Shown in pieces: positions 1 through 11,589 of a DNA stretch of 64,000 nt (positions within the stretch are counted from its first letter, which is position 1; the number at the start of each line of letters is the position of its first letter). The position numbers were made by a program, and so were the translations under genes. The notes beneath the pieces were generated by a model. The model was given only the letters and a program-made list of their open reading frames with translations, was not told the DNA's origin and did not search any database. The stretch is from the NCBI GenBank assembly GCA_035236585.1, contig CP141132.1, forward strand, positions 63,957,880 to 64,021,879, written 5' to 3'. The stretch is from Warburgia ugandensis (taxonomy: Eukaryota > Streptophyta > Magnoliopsida > Canellales > Canellaceae).

Positions 1-478
1 TTCTTTAGAATTGAATAAACCCAAATTTTCCATTTCATTATTTATATTTCTTCAAGCATATAGCCTTCTTTGTTTACATATCTTGCCTATCATCATTACA
101 TCTTTATCCTTCCTTTTGGAATTAGCCGGGTTACTTACTGTAGTTTAGTGAACCAAAGGACCAATGAGCTACCCAATTTTTTGTATTTCTTTATTTAAAT
201 TCCTATGAGTATCCTGCATTGTCATTACTCTTATGTATCTAAGCGTGTGTGTGCGTGTTTGGAGGACTCGGCTTCCTTAAGCTACCTAAATCAACAAGCT
301 AGCTTCCAAGAAAAGGTCCTCAGGGCAATACCCGCAACCTGCCACATGAAGGTGTTAATCAACCCACCATCAGACACCATATTATACGGAACCTCACGTG
401 CCTAAATGATGGATGTCTTCCCCCTTCCTGAGTATGATCACCGTAGTGTACAACCATATAGTCGCGACCTGCATGCAC
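1..478 (+). mobile_element. 3' part of an LTR, Tat-like Ty3/gypsy element
   Basis: This is called an LTR because a tRNA-Arg primer binding site begins five bases past its likely end (TGCA at 475-478). The start lies outside the window. A diverged relative of the last 180 bases occurs near 26.88-27.03 kb, sharing blocks such as the one at 340-370. There is no open reading frame of note. The Tat assignment rests on the primer type and on the gag remnants downstream, so the lineage is inferred. Confidence 0.6.
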
Positions 479-482
479 TAAG

Positions 483-498
483 TGGCGACTCCGCTGGG
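483..498 (+). other. Primer binding site, tRNA-Arg type
   Basis: TGGCGACTCCGCTGGG matches the complement of the 3' end of plant tRNA-Arg with its CCA tail, apart from one base. This primer is known in Tat/Ogre-type Ty3/gypsy elements. It marks where minus-strand DNA synthesis would start and fixes the element as plus strand. Confidence 0.75.
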
Positions 499-1689
499 AA
501 AGTTTGCCTACTCGAAACTCATGCTGATGATCTTAGCGGCGTACGTGTAGAGAGACTTGAGGAATTTTATTCGATCATTTAGAGGGGCTAGCTTGATCAG
601 TGTTTAGTGTCCTACCTATGTAAGTGTATCCAAATGTCCATCTAATTAACCCCAGTGTCTCATCATAGCAGGTCCCATGCGCAAGAAAACAAGGGTGGTC
701 ATTTGCTCACCCTGCATTATCAGATCCAGAACGAGGAATCTCTCCATTATCAAGGGGTCCCACGGAGATCCTAGGGCAAATGCTCTGGAGGAAGTAACAA
801 TAGCATATGATCCAGATCAACCAGAAGTCAGAGAAGAATATGATTTTGATACACCTGACTCCCATCGAGTGTCACATAGCCACCTCGGTCAGGTTCAACC
901 TCTGGGCATATCCTAAACACCATTATGCCCACTGTCCATAGTTACCTGAGCAGGAAGGTGACCAACCTTTAGAATCACCAGGTAACCATTGGCCCCCAAT
1001 TTACCTGATGTCAGTACAACTGAGGGAGCATGATGAACATCGCTAGAGGCCGCATCCGGTGCAGTAAGCCGCATCCGGTGCAGCAACGAGTTAATTTACA
1101 TTCAGCCAACCATAGGCAGGAGGTCCAAGCTCAAGCCCATACGCCAAGATGTCGAACTCACCACCTGTCATCACTCATCAGCGCATGTCTCCTAGTGCGG
1201 CAGCTAGTAGACCCATAGGTGTGACTTCTCAATCTCATCGAGATTTCACTTTTGTTGTTGGGCCTGGTGTGTATAGCCAGCCACTGCATCAATAGCCGTA
1301 ACCTGCAGCTTGGCCAATCGTGATAATTATCCGCAAGTAGCTTCACAAACACCAAGCAGCTGGAACTAAGCATCGGCCTTTGGTTTAGTACACACCGTGG
1401 GCATTAAGCAAAATCCCCATGTTCCAGCACTACAAGGTCCACTTTCACCCAAAACTATCCAGTTTCTGTAGCTCACCACATATTCTGCAAGTAACCACCT
1501 ATCGTAGCCAAAATACCATCCATAGCCGGGAAAATATTCCTTGTACTATCCAGTACTATTACAGCCAGTTTGGGACACTTTTTCGTCCAGTTGAGCCAAA
1601 TGTCCAAATTACTACCTAAACAAACAGCCCAAATGTCCAATCTCCCATCCAAGGTTAAAACCCACCCTAGCGCACTCAGATTGGCAAAA
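499..1689 (+). pseudogene. Leader and decayed gag, Tat-like gypsy, first part
   Basis: This is internal DNA of the element that starts at the window edge. A short open stretch (677-916, 79 codons, rich in D/E) sits where gag should begin, about 180 bases past the primer site. After it the frame is lost to stops and shifts. I see no protease or reverse transcriptase motif. The stretch ends where RTE LINE sequence begins, at about 1690. Its identity rests mainly on position between the primer site and the better gag match downstream. Confidence 0.45.
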
Positions 1690-2340
1690 GGTGTTAGAAA
1701 AGATGGATTGGAACAGAAGCCCAGGACCACTTCCGATACTTAGGATCATTGATCCATGAGAGTGGAGAGATTGAGAGGGAGGTTACCCAGAGAATCTAAG
1801 CAGGTTGGAATAAAAGGAGATGTGCATCGGGTGTTTTATATGATCGGCGGGTGCCACTCAAACTAAAAGGAAAATTGTATAGGATGACTATAAGGCCGAC
1901 CATGCTCTATGGATCAGAGTGTTGGGCAGTTAAGGAACATCGTACTCATAGGCTGAGTATCACAGAAATGAGGATGTTGAGATGGATAAGTGATAAGACA
2001 AGAAAGGATAGAATTAGAAATGAAAATATTAGAGAAAATTTAAGGATAGCACCAATAGGTAACAAGATGAGGGAGATTAGACTTAGATGGTTTGGACATA
2101 TTCAAAGGAGGCCAACAACGGCATCAGTTAGAAGGAGTGAGGCAATACAAGTTGAAGGTACTAAAAGGGCAAGGGGAAGGCCCAAAAGAAAGTGAATAGA
2201 AGTAGTGAGGAAAGATTTAAAAACTTTGGGACTAAATGAAGCTATGGTATTTAATAGAGTGGAATGGAGGAATAAGATTCATGTGGCCGACCCCTAATTG
2301 GGATAAGGTCTTGATGATGATGATGATGATGATGATAATG
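1690..2340 (+). mobile_element. RTE-type LINE, 5'-truncated 3' end
   Basis: This is the C-terminal end of the RTE-clade reverse transcriptase polyprotein. Reading 1722 onward gives the DHFRYLGSLIHESGEI block, then after one stop the [24 protein letters not shown] and WFGHIQRRP blocks, which are standard near the end of plant RTE proteins. The longest open part is 1851-2195, ending in a basic tail. The 3' UTR carries the family's end (GACCCCTAATTGGGATAAGG) followed by a (TGA)n tail at 2310-2340, the usual RTE terminator in place of poly(A). Everything upstream of the last fifth is missing, as expected for incomplete reverse transcription. It splits the Tat-like gag. I could not find a clear target duplication. 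A longer minus-strand copy lies at 28065-29897. Confidence 0.85.
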
Positions 2341-3310
2341 AAAGGAAAACAAATACGCTAAATTCATTTGCCAATCTGTGCCTTCGCCCTAAACTTCACC
2401 TTCCATGCTTGTACAGACTTCTCGAGTTCACTAAATAGGAATGGATTGGACATCCCTGGGAAAATCTAAACGTGTACTACATGGATTTGTCTGAAATAGC
2501 TGCAAAGGATGAGCCCTCATATACTTCAAGAAAAGCCACAGCGGAGCAGTCATTTAGTGATTGAACATGTTGAGTCATGAGACTCACATCATGGTCTGCA
2601 ATTACCAAAACATTCATCGTTCAGTATTATCATAAGCATGATGGACTATCTAAAGGGGTGGAATTGGAGACTCTAACTGAGAAAGATGATGAGCATTTGC
2701 TGCTTATGTGCATAATGGAGGAATATGGCAGCTTAGATGTGTGATTCGACCATCCAAAGCGGATCAAGTTAATCTGATCATTAAATCATCTCATCCACAC
2801 ATCAAGGGATATCTCATGCCGCAATACTATGAGAACTTTGAAAGGTTTATCAATGTCCCCACACATATCAAAGACTCTTGTGAAAAGTCGAAAAGTCGCT
2901 CCTTTTGCCCGATACAAGAGAGCCAAGACAATCTTGTTTTTGAGTAAGAAAATTTGATGCAATGCATGCTAACTAGCAGGGTGTCCAATACTACACTCAG
3001 CCACAATAGCAATAACAATATCAGCAGGTGCACCCAGCACAACCCCAGACGTAACCACCAGCACAACAAAGCCAAGAGCAGCTACCAACTTCTGCTGCAC
3101 AGAATAAGAGTCAACCTCAAAATCAAGGCAAACTCTTATGCTGAAGTTTTGAAGTTCCTCTTAGATAAGAAGCAATTGATGGGGTCAACCTCACTAAAGC
3201 AACCCCCTCTAGAGAAGTAATTCCAATCACTATTGTATCACCAAGTTGTGGGTCATTCGGTAGAAAGATGCATACCTTTGAAGCACGTATTCAGGATCTC
3301 ATTGACTCGG
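2341..3310 (+). pseudogene. Decayed gag C-terminal half, Tat-like gypsy
   Basis: This continues the element interrupted by the LINE. Two stretches resemble plant gypsy gag: one around 2830-2950 (YYENFERFINVPTHI, then a lysine/serine-rich part), and a glutamine/proline-rich linker around 3000-3120. The best match is 3235-3310. There, H-S-V-x-R-C-x-P-L-K-H is followed, after a one-base shift, by IQDLIDSELL. This resembles the Tat gag end with the motif C-W-x-L-K-H-x-I-Q-x-L-I-D-S. Stops and frameshifts run throughout. No pol domain follows, so the element is truncated at roughly 3.3-3.4 kb. Confidence 0.5.
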
Positions 3311-3572
3311 AGTTACTACTGATACTGCCTCCAAGATCTGCAACACCACTGGTCTTGTCCCCGCCAACGTCTTTTCCACTTGCAATGAATTTCCAGGTGC
3401 ATGAACCACCACCTAGTTGTAGGCACGGCCATAAGGTAGTTTAAACCAAGGCCCCGCTCCTCCTGCACCCACTTGCGGTATATGTGTGCAAATGATCTCG
3501 CATAAAGGAATATGACAACCGGAAGAATGCCTAGGATAAATTGGGTAAGATATAAAAAACCCCTGTGGAAAC

Positions 3573-3655
3573 CCCCATCTTCCCCCCACCGCCCGGCTCC
3601 CTCCCCACCTCCCCACCACCACCACCACCCCCCCCCTCCTCCCCCTCCCTCAAAG
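3573..3655 (+). repeat. C-rich low-complexity tract (CCA/CCT)n
   Basis: This tract is almost purely C with scattered A and T, including a C9 run. It makes spurious proline/histidine (plus) and glycine/tryptophan (minus) open frames that should not be read as genes. Confidence 0.85.
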
Positions 3656-3840
3656 AGCATAAGATCCATTTTGCAATTTCTCTTGCAACAAATCATAAAT
3701 CTACAATTCTCTTGCAACAAATCATAAACAAGCCTATGCCTCTTCAATAAACAGTTACCTTCAAAATCCCTTGACCCAATTCTCGCCCTAAAAGCAATGG
3801 TAAACAAAGAATCTAACTCACTAGAATTCAATTTCATTCC
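3650..3840 (-). pseudogene. BolA-domain (BolA1/SufE-like) gene fragment
   Basis: On the minus strand, about 3837 down to 3723 encodes FTIAFRARI, then FEGNCLLKRHRLVYDLLQE. This fits the conserved second half of the BolA fold (F-x-G-x-x-L-[VL]-K/Q-R-H-R-L-[IV]-Y-x-L-L-Q-E), known from plant BolA1 and the BolA part of SufE1, which act in iron-sulfur protein maturation. The expected next segment (EKLQNGSYAL, then a stop) is found only in another frame. The reason is a 29-bp tandem duplication (3678-3706 against 3707-3735) that repeats the YDLLQE codons and shifts the frame. The N-terminal part of the domain and any gene context are absent. It is a broken fragment, perhaps captured or retroposed DNA. 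The call rests on about 35 residues. Confidence 0.5.
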
Positions 3841-4112
3841 ATTACTCCTGGAGAACCCATTTGAGCAAATAAAGTCTGCAACAATATGAGCAACTATGCA
3901 AAATCCAGCGAGACACAAGCAATTTTCATCAGTATCTTTCATGAAAACTGAACTTGAATCAGCTTCAATTAGTTATTTCAGTTTGTGCTAAGGTAGTTCG
4001 GGACTACATTTGGGAATTGCAGCCTTCTATTCTGTTCTCATCGGTTTTGTTTTAGTTTCTGGATGGAAAAGATTTCTTCTATAATATATAGTTGCTTATG
4101 TCTTAGAGTTTT

Positions 4113-4373
4113 TGTTGAAGAATGATTCAAAATAGTCTTTTTAATTATTGAGGTTAAGTTCAACTGTTCAGTTTTTTTTTTTTTTTTTTTTTATGCTTAG
4201 TTGCTATGCTTGAGAAAAACTAGGAAAGTTAACTATTCTTGAAAGCCTATAAAAGGCATGTCAATTCATTCAATAATGGATAAATCGAGTAGTGCATCTT
4301 CACTTTGAAAGATATCTCATTGTCTATTATCTCTTACTTTCTTTGGCCTTATCTTTCTCCATTGAATGCAACA
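4113..4373 (+). repeat. Copia 5' LTR
   Basis: This 261-bp repeat begins TGTTGAAG and ends CAACA. It differs from the 3' LTR by point changes, a T20 run (4172-4191) and the absence of about 35 bases present at 8390-8420. It supplies the promoter and is followed four bases later by the primer site. Confidence 0.93.
4248..4255 (+). promoter_or_regulatory. TATA box of copia 5' LTR
   Basis: TATAAAAG sits in the 5' LTR about 125 bases before its end. The matching position in the 3' LTR reads TGTAAAAG, so only the upstream copy keeps a consensus TATA box. Confidence 0.55.
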
Positions 4374-4377
4374 TTTG

Positions 4378-4388
4378 TGGTATCAACG
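4378..4388 (+). other. Copia primer binding site (tRNA-iMet type)
   Basis: TGGTATCAACG lies four bases after the 5' LTR. It matches the start of the usual TGGTATCAGAGC initiator-Met primer site and has diverged at its 3' end. Confidence 0.75.
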
Positions 4389-4470
4389 TCTGGTTTTCGA
4401 TCTTTAACTCGGCGAACAAAGAAAGAGTGAAACACGTAAGGAAGTGAAATAAGAGAGCAAGTGTACCCAA

Positions 4471-5310
4471 ATGACACCTCAAATACCTATCTTCAATGGT
4501 AAAAAATATGAGTTTTGGAGTATCAAAATGAAGACTTTGTTTAAGTCTCAAGAACTTTTGGACTTGGTTGAATACGGATATATATTGATGTGAAAGAGCC
4601 TGATCCAGTAGAGGAGAAATGATTAAGAGAAACCAAGAAGAAGGATGCCAAAGCTTTGTTCTTCATTCAATAAGCAATTCATGAGACAAAATTCTCAAGA
4701 ATTGTAGCAAAAAATACTTCAATAGAGGCTTCACAAATTTTGAAGGAGTACCAAGGTTCAACAAAGGTGATTACGGTAAAATTACAAACTTACTATCGTG
4801 AATCCAAAAATTTGTTGATGAAAAGTAATGAATCTGTGCAAGATTATTTATTAAGAGTCTCCACTCTTGTTAATCAAATGAAGTCATATGGTGAACAAAT
4901 TAATGATGAAATAGTTGTTGCTAAATTTTTTAGAAGTCTTCCTCCAAAGTTTGAACATGTAGTTAATGCAATTGAGGAAGCACATGATTTAGCCGATTAT
5001 TCTTTTGATGAACTAATGAGTTTCTTGCAAGCTCATGAAGAAAGGTTGATGAGGACGCATGAAAAGAATGAGGAAAGAGTGTTCCAGGTAAAGGGGGAGT
5101 CATCCCAAAAAGTTAAGGCATAATATTCAGTTGGAAAAACACAATGTAGAGGTAGTTTTCGTGGTCAAGGCCATGGTAGAGGTAAAGGAAGAGGACAATG
5201 TGGTGAAAACAAGTAGTATAAGAGCCCAATTTAGTGCCACTATTATAAGAAATTTGGCCACAAGGAAGCTGATTGTTGGGCTAAACTAAAAGAGGAAAAC
5301 AATCAAGCAT
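4471..5310 (+). pseudogene. Copia gag (capsid and nucleocapsid), broken
   Basis: The reading starts with ATG at 4471 (MTPQIPIFNGKKYEFWSIKM), the usual start of this family. After several stops the open part 4740-5123 covers the capsid (UBN2-type) core with LLRVSTLVNQMKSYGE and FFRSLPPKFEHVVNAIEE. The CCHC zinc knuckle follows at about 5230-5280 as CHYYKKFGHKEADC. Its first cysteine codon is displaced by a TAG and the second cysteine of the pair reads Tyr, so the knuckle is dead. Gag would form the virus-like particle. Confidence 0.8.
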
Positions 5311-5379
5311 GTTTTAAAAAAAAAAAGAAGGCAAATGAAGAAAGTAAGCTTTTCATGGCCCATTTTTGTGATAATGTAA

Positions 5380-6600
5380 TCACTTGTGATGTCTAGTTCT
5401 TGGACAGTGGATGTTCTAATCGTATGTCTGGTACAAGATCATTCCTTAAGGAGCTTGATGAGTCACAAAAGTCAGAGGTGAGGTTAGAAGACAACAAGCT
5501 GATTCATGTTGAAAGAAATGTTACAATTCCAATCATTAGCTAAGGTAAAGTCAAACTATTGTCTGATGTATTATTTGTTCCTAGTTTGACTCATAACCTA
5601 TTAAGTACTAGGCAATTAATGGTTAGTGGGTATTGTATTTTGTTTGATATGAGTCATGTATTATTAAGGATAAAAAATCAGGCCAAACTATTGCTACTGT
5701 TAAAATGGTTAGTAATAAAATGGTTCCACTTGAAGTTTCCACTGTTGAAGATTATGCTTTGATTGATAAAAGATGCAGTGAAGTTAATTTGTGGGCTGCC
5801 TAAACTTGATGCACTTGAGTTTTTTGAAGGCTATGTCTATTGAAAGCAAAATAAAAAATCTTTTCTAGTAGGCAAGTCTTGAAGAGCATCTATTTGTCTT
5901 GAATTAATGCATGCAAACTTGTGTGAGCCTATGAGTATTGAGACTTTTGGTGGTAGTTGATATTTTTTGCTTCTTACTTGTGACTTCAGCTGTATGAGTT
6001 GGGTTTACTTCTTAAAATACGAGTTTGAAGCTTTTTCTAATTTTAAAAAATTTAAAGCACTTGTTGAGAAGCAAAGTGGGCTTCATACAAATAGAGGAGG
6101 GGAATTTCAAGCAACCAAATTTTATATTTTTTGTGAGGAAAATGGAATACGTAGGGAACTTACTATACCATACATGTCAGAGCAAAATTGTGTTGCTGAA
6201 TGGAAGAATAGAACAATAGTTGAAGTGGCAAGAAGCATGATTAAAGAGAAGGGTCTTCTAAATCAATTTTGGGCAAAAGCAATTGCAACTGCTGTATACA
6301 TCCTCAGCATTTCTCCTAAGAAGGCTATCCTTAATCAAACACCATATGAGGCTTGGAGAGGTAGAAAGCCATTGATAAACCACTTAAAAGTTTTTTATTG
6401 TATAGCCTAAGCTTTGGTAAAATCACAATCTCAAAAACTTGATGAGAAATATGTGAAATGCATATTTTATGGTTATAGTTCTCAATCTAAGGCATATAGG
6501 TTATATAATCTTGTTAGTGGCAAGTTGATTATTGGTAGGGATGTAGTGTTTAATGAAGACGCAAAATGGGAATGGAGTGAAGATCAAAAATAGTATATTG
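5380..6600 (+). pseudogene. Copia protease remnant and integrase, broken
   Basis: A protease-like remnant reads LDSGCSNRM around 5400-5430 (D-S-G-C in place of D-S-G-A/C of copia proteases). The integrase core is best seen at 5967-6410, including HTNRGGEF (the second catalytic Asp of the DDE triad reads Asn here), NGI-R-E-TIPYM-EQN-VAEWKNRTIVE with the final Glu, and then the ARSMIKEKGLLNQFWAKA-TAVYI block. The C-terminal region runs to about 6600. Stops occur at several points. The enzyme would have joined element cDNA to host DNA. Confidence 0.8.
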
Positions 6601-6829
6601 AAATTTCAAAAGATGAAGTGATTCCACATATGGATCCAACACCAGCAAATTCTAATTCATCCTCCTCTAGCAACAACAACGCATCTATTCCAAGAAGCAA
6701 TGATTCCTCATCTTCTAACTCTTTTAGTGAAACTCCACTAAGGAAATTCATATCCTTGAGGGAGATTTATGAAACTTGTACATTTGCTTTGTTTGCATCT
6801 AATCCTATATATTTTGAAGAAGCTGCAAA

Positions 6830-7391
6830 ATAGCAAAAATGGTGTAATGCAATGAGAGAGGAACTATTGGCAATTAAGAAAAATCAAATTTGGTAATTTG
6901 GTGGACTTGCCTGAAGGGAAAAATGTCACTAGGCTTAAACAGGTTTATCAAACAAAATATCATGCAGACAGGAGTATACAAAAGCACAAGGCTCAGCTGA
7001 TTGGAAAGGGATATTCCCAATAGTAAGGGATTGATTTTGAAGAAACTTTCTCCCCGATAGCAAGATTTGTAACGGTGAGAACTTTTGCAGTCTTTGCAGC
7101 TCAATTTAGTTAGCCTATCTACCAATTTGATGTTAAATATACTTTTTGAATGGTGAATTAGAAGAGGAAGTTTATGTCTCATAGCCCGAAGGTTTTGTAA
7201 TTAGTGCAATGATGATAAAGTATACAAGTTGAAAAAGGCACTTTATGGATTGAAGTAAGCTCCATGGGTATGGTATGATAAAATTGATTCTTATCTTCAA
7301 GAAAATCAATTTGAAAGAAGTGAGAATGAGCCAACTCTCTATTTTAAGATGAAAGGTAAAAATGATTTTTTGGTGGTTTATGTTGATGATA

Positions 7392-7427
<36 letters not shown>

Positions 7428-7560
7428 GATCATGTGAGTCTATTGTTGATAAATTTACATCTTGTATGATGAAGAAATTTGAGATGTTAGACATGGGTTT
7501 GATGCATTATTTTCTTGGTCTTGAGATGAAACAAGTTGTAGATGGAATTTTTCTTTCACA
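6830..7560 (+). pseudogene. Copia reverse transcriptase, broken
   Basis: Block order is normal: the W-x-x-AM-EEL-AI start (6838-6890), K-YHADRS-YKARL, the G-DFEETFSPIARFVTVR block (7030-7080), ALYGLK, and the catalytic YVDDM at 7380-7394. Immediately after YVDDM a (TA)n array adds a run of Ile/Tyr codons before GSCESIVDKF, where a few residues are usual. TAG stops interrupt the domain (for example after 7018 and at 7256). Catalytic aspartates of YVDD are intact, but the domain is not translatable. Confidence 0.85.
7392..7425 (+). repeat. (TA)n microsatellite inside copia RT
   Basis: About 16 TA units directly follow the YVDDM codons. They stay in frame as alternating Ile and Tyr. Confidence 0.9.
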
Positions 7561-8064
7561 ATGAAAATATGCAATGAATCTTTTGAAAAGATTTAATATA
7601 GTGAATTGCAAACTGGCAACCACACCCATGAATGTGAATGAAAAGTTGAATCTTGATGATGGTACTAAAATGGCTAGTACAAGATATTTTAGAAATCTAG
7701 TTGGCGTAGTGTCCAGATTTATGCATAATCCAACCAAGCATCATCTTGGGCCTGCCAAGAGAATATTGAGATATGTTGCAGGGAAAATTGAGTTTGGAAT
7801 TTGGTACTCAAAAATATCATATTTAGATTGACAAGTTTTACTGATCATGATTGGGCAAGTTGTTTGGATGGTAGAGAAAGCACTTTAGGAAACTTATTCA
7901 ACCTTGGTTTTGGAGCAATTTCTTGGAGTTCAAAGATGCAAGAAGTTGTAGCATTATCAACTTCAAAGGTAGAATACATTGCAACAACTTCATCAGTTTG
8001 TCAAGTAGTTTGGTTAAGGAGTTTACTTGCTGATTTTCATCAAGAACAAGTTGGTGTAACATAA
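7561..8064 (+). pseudogene. Copia RT thumb/connection and RNase H, broken
   Basis: The part at 7574-7831 carries the ATTPMN and the PTKHHLGPAKRILRYVAG blocks of the copia connection. RNase H follows at 7801-8064 with TDHDWASCLDGREST (first catalytic Asp), ISWSSKMQEVVALSTSKVEYIA (Glu) and WLRSLL. A stop and a frame change separate the two at about 7830. Confidence 0.85.
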
Positions 8065-8300
8065 ATTTTTTATGACTATAGAGCAATTATTGTAATGACA
8101 AAGAATCCTACCTTGCACAGCAAAACCATGATATCCGCTGTCACTTCATTTGAAGTCCTATAACAAATAAGACAATTACATTAAAGGCATGTGATACAAA
8201 TGAGCAAGTTGCAAATATTTTGACTAAGTCATTCCCTTAGGGCAAGCATGATTACTTCATATTGCACATTGGGGGTTTGCAATTTTGAATCAAGGGGGAG

Positions 8301-8575
8301 TGTTGAAGAATGATTCAAAATAGTCTTTTTAGTTATTTAGGTTAAGTTTAGTGGTTCATTTTTTATTTACTTTTATGCTTAGTTACTATTTTGTAATGCA
8401 CATAAAGGAGTGCTATAAATCATGCTTGAGAAAAACTAGGAAAGATAACTACTCTTGAAAGCCTGTAAAAGGCATGTCAAGGATAAATTGAGTAGTGTAT
8501 CTTCTCTTTGAAAGATATCTCATTGTCCTTTATCTCTTACTTTCTTTGGCTTATCTTTCTCCATTGAATACAATG
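8301..8575 (+). repeat. Copia 3' LTR with upstream polypurine tract
   Basis: This 275-bp LTR is preceded by the polypurine tract AAGGGGGAG (8292-8300), which primes plus-strand DNA. It starts TGTTGAAG. Its last two bases read TG where the 5' LTR has CA (two transitions), and GTTTT, the target duplication, follows directly. Confidence 0.92.
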
Positions 8576-8580
8576 GTTTT

Positions 8581-9425
<845 letters not shown>

Positions 9426-9479
9426 ATTCTTATCCTCTCAAGCTAAATCAAGCCAAGCAAGTTGAGCTAAGTACACGCA

Positions 9480-9860
9480 TTAAATGCTAGGGTTGTACAT
9501 GGACCAGTTATGTCCTGTCTCATGTTTCAAAGTGGAACAGATTGAATAATTTCAAACCATTACTATTAGGATCGAAGACCAAAATGGACTGAACTGTGTC
9601 AAGCAAAGACCAACTAATCAGTCTTCAGTCAACTGGCTCCAATATTTGGCCCTACTGGTCCATTCCTATATTGGTAAAATTTAAGATTTCTATCTTGTTT
9701 AGTCCTATTCAATCTTATTCAATCCACTATTTAGTCCCATGTTCAATCCATTGTTTGGATTTGTTTGGTCTATTGTTCAGACCCCTGTTTAGTCCTATTC
9801 GGTCCACTATCTCGTCCATTATTAAGTTTGATCTTTTCGTTCACAAAAATTTTGTCATAT
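9480..9860. repeat. Degenerate short-period repeat rich in TTAGTCC/TTCAATCC
   Basis: Words such as TTTAGTCCTATTC, TTCAATCCACTATT and GTCCATTATT recur irregularly every 15-30 bases from about 9600 to 9830. It looks like a decayed simple-sequence array. No gene is supported. Confidence 0.5.
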
Positions 9861-11584
9861 GAGATATTAGAGATACTATTACAATTGCATCTTGCATTGA
9901 AAAAAAACAAATCCACCTAAAAAATTCCATTTTTATGATGATCTATGCATTAATATATCAAAAACATGAAAGTTCCCAACTCTATCCTATTCCCCTCTGA
10001 ATATTCCTTTATAATCACTTGCTAGTAGAAATTATCAAACAAGCCTCAACAGCATCACACTTGATGTAACTAATATTCATTTTACAACTTCTAAAATGAC
10101 AAAGCATTCACAAAGGACTAATCCCATGATGCTTTACAAGAAGTGAATTTTTTAATTTTTTTTCTTATGTGTAACCTCGAGTTTGTGAGATGTGAGCAAA
10201 CGTATCATCTTCACTGGGCTGGAGGAAATTTTGACAACTATACTATAGCTTTAGCTATTATGGTTCCTAAGAAAAAAAATGAATCATAGTTTTTACATGG
10301 TCCCTTGTGTGGCCTCTAGTCCATCAAATTATTCTTCAATTGTCAACCCATAAGATTTTTTTGATAATGACCCAGATTCTACGTGCTTGGTACTTACCAA
10401 ATTCTTCTTATGTTGTCAACCAGAGGATGGTGGCTCAGCTTCTACATGCTTGCTACTTGATTGTATCTAAACATCAAAAGATTAAACCAATCACCAAAAG
10501 AGCTAGAGAAGTACAACTGTATATCTATATAACTAAGAATCTGGAGAACCTTTTTGCCTTATCTAGCTTTCACCTAACTTAGCGAACTGTGTCATTCATC
10601 AACGAAGATGAGAAGTACTCATGTGATTATAAAAGAGGAACTTCATCAATTTTACAAGATACAAATCATGAACCTATAAAAGGGGACCTAGTTCAAAATA
10701 AAAATATGTAACAACTATTTCTTTGCATACAGCAATCTCATTTTTTTCAATTTCTTTAAGACCTAGTGTAAATAGTATGCAACAAGGTGTCATGGAAATC
10801 CCTATTTGAAGATAACAGCATTTGAAGCATATTAATTTTAGAAGTAAAAATGGTATATTAAAGGATTTTTATGAAGTTGAAGTTTTCCTTACTAATTCAT
10901 GTGAGACTGCAAGAAATTTTTTTAGAATTTACTTCAATTGGATGTATGTGTGGAGTGATTATCTATATAGTTTAGTTATTGTACAAAAATGATATTAGAT
11001 AAAAATTAGCAAATTTTGAAGCCGAATGACAAAATCCAACTAATTGAAGTGTATCTTTTGTTTCCAAAATTGTAAGCAATATTCTTTGCTACTATAATTG
11101 ATTGTAAATAGTTTAGAAACATGCTTATTTAGGTAAGAAGATGGTGACCCGCTTATAGTTTTATGAAGTCAATTTATGTTGCAGATTACCTCATTAGAGA
11201 TAACATCAAGAAACCATAAACATAAATGGTAATAACCTAGTTAGAGGAGACTCTGATGATCAAAGGATCTTACATAGCTTGACCATGTGTTGATCCTTCC
11301 AAGTGCCTATAGAGAAGAAAAGTAAAAACTGGTCAATGAATCTAAACATAAGAGTTGAAAGACCTTCATGGAAAACTAGTCAACCCAAATAATGTTCATT
11401 TCTATGATGAACTATATAGTAATATATCAAAAACATGAAAGTGCCCATTTCTATGGTGAGCCTCTCAACAGCATGGCTAACATCCAACTGGAAAATTTGC
11501 AACAAATTAATAGGCTTCCTCTTGAAAACACCAATTTTCTTAAGATCTTGCACTCTCCATGATCTACAAATTATATGAAAGAAA
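9861..11584. other. Intergenic stretch with one internal direct repeat
   Basis: There is no credible gene. A block at about 9925-10050 is repeated with changes at about 11393-11480 (shared words ATATATCAAAAACATGAAAG and CTCAACAGCAT). The later copy lacks roughly 40-50 bases. The spacing of about 1.46 kb could mark the ends of an unrecognised element. Confidence 0.4.
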
Positions 11585-11589
11585 CAACA

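Larger units (their letters stand above)
4113..8575 (+). mobile_element. Ty1/copia LTR retrotransposon, complete but dead
   Basis: The structure is complete: 5' LTR, tRNA-Met primer site, gag, integrase before reverse transcriptase (the copia order), RNase H, polypurine tract and 3' LTR. It is flanked by the 5-bp target duplication GTTTT at 4108-4112 and 8576-8580. Every domain is recognisable, but all are cut by in-frame stops (many TAG/TAA at former Gln/Trp codons) and small shifts. The element could not make its own proteins. Length is 4463 bp, normal for copia elements. Confidence 0.93.

Noticed and set aside
3413..3942. A 208-residue minus-strand protein with a glycine/tryptophan run
   Set aside because: The middle is C-rich low-complexity DNA and the frame joins unrelated parts. 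Only the BolA-like stretch is meaningful.
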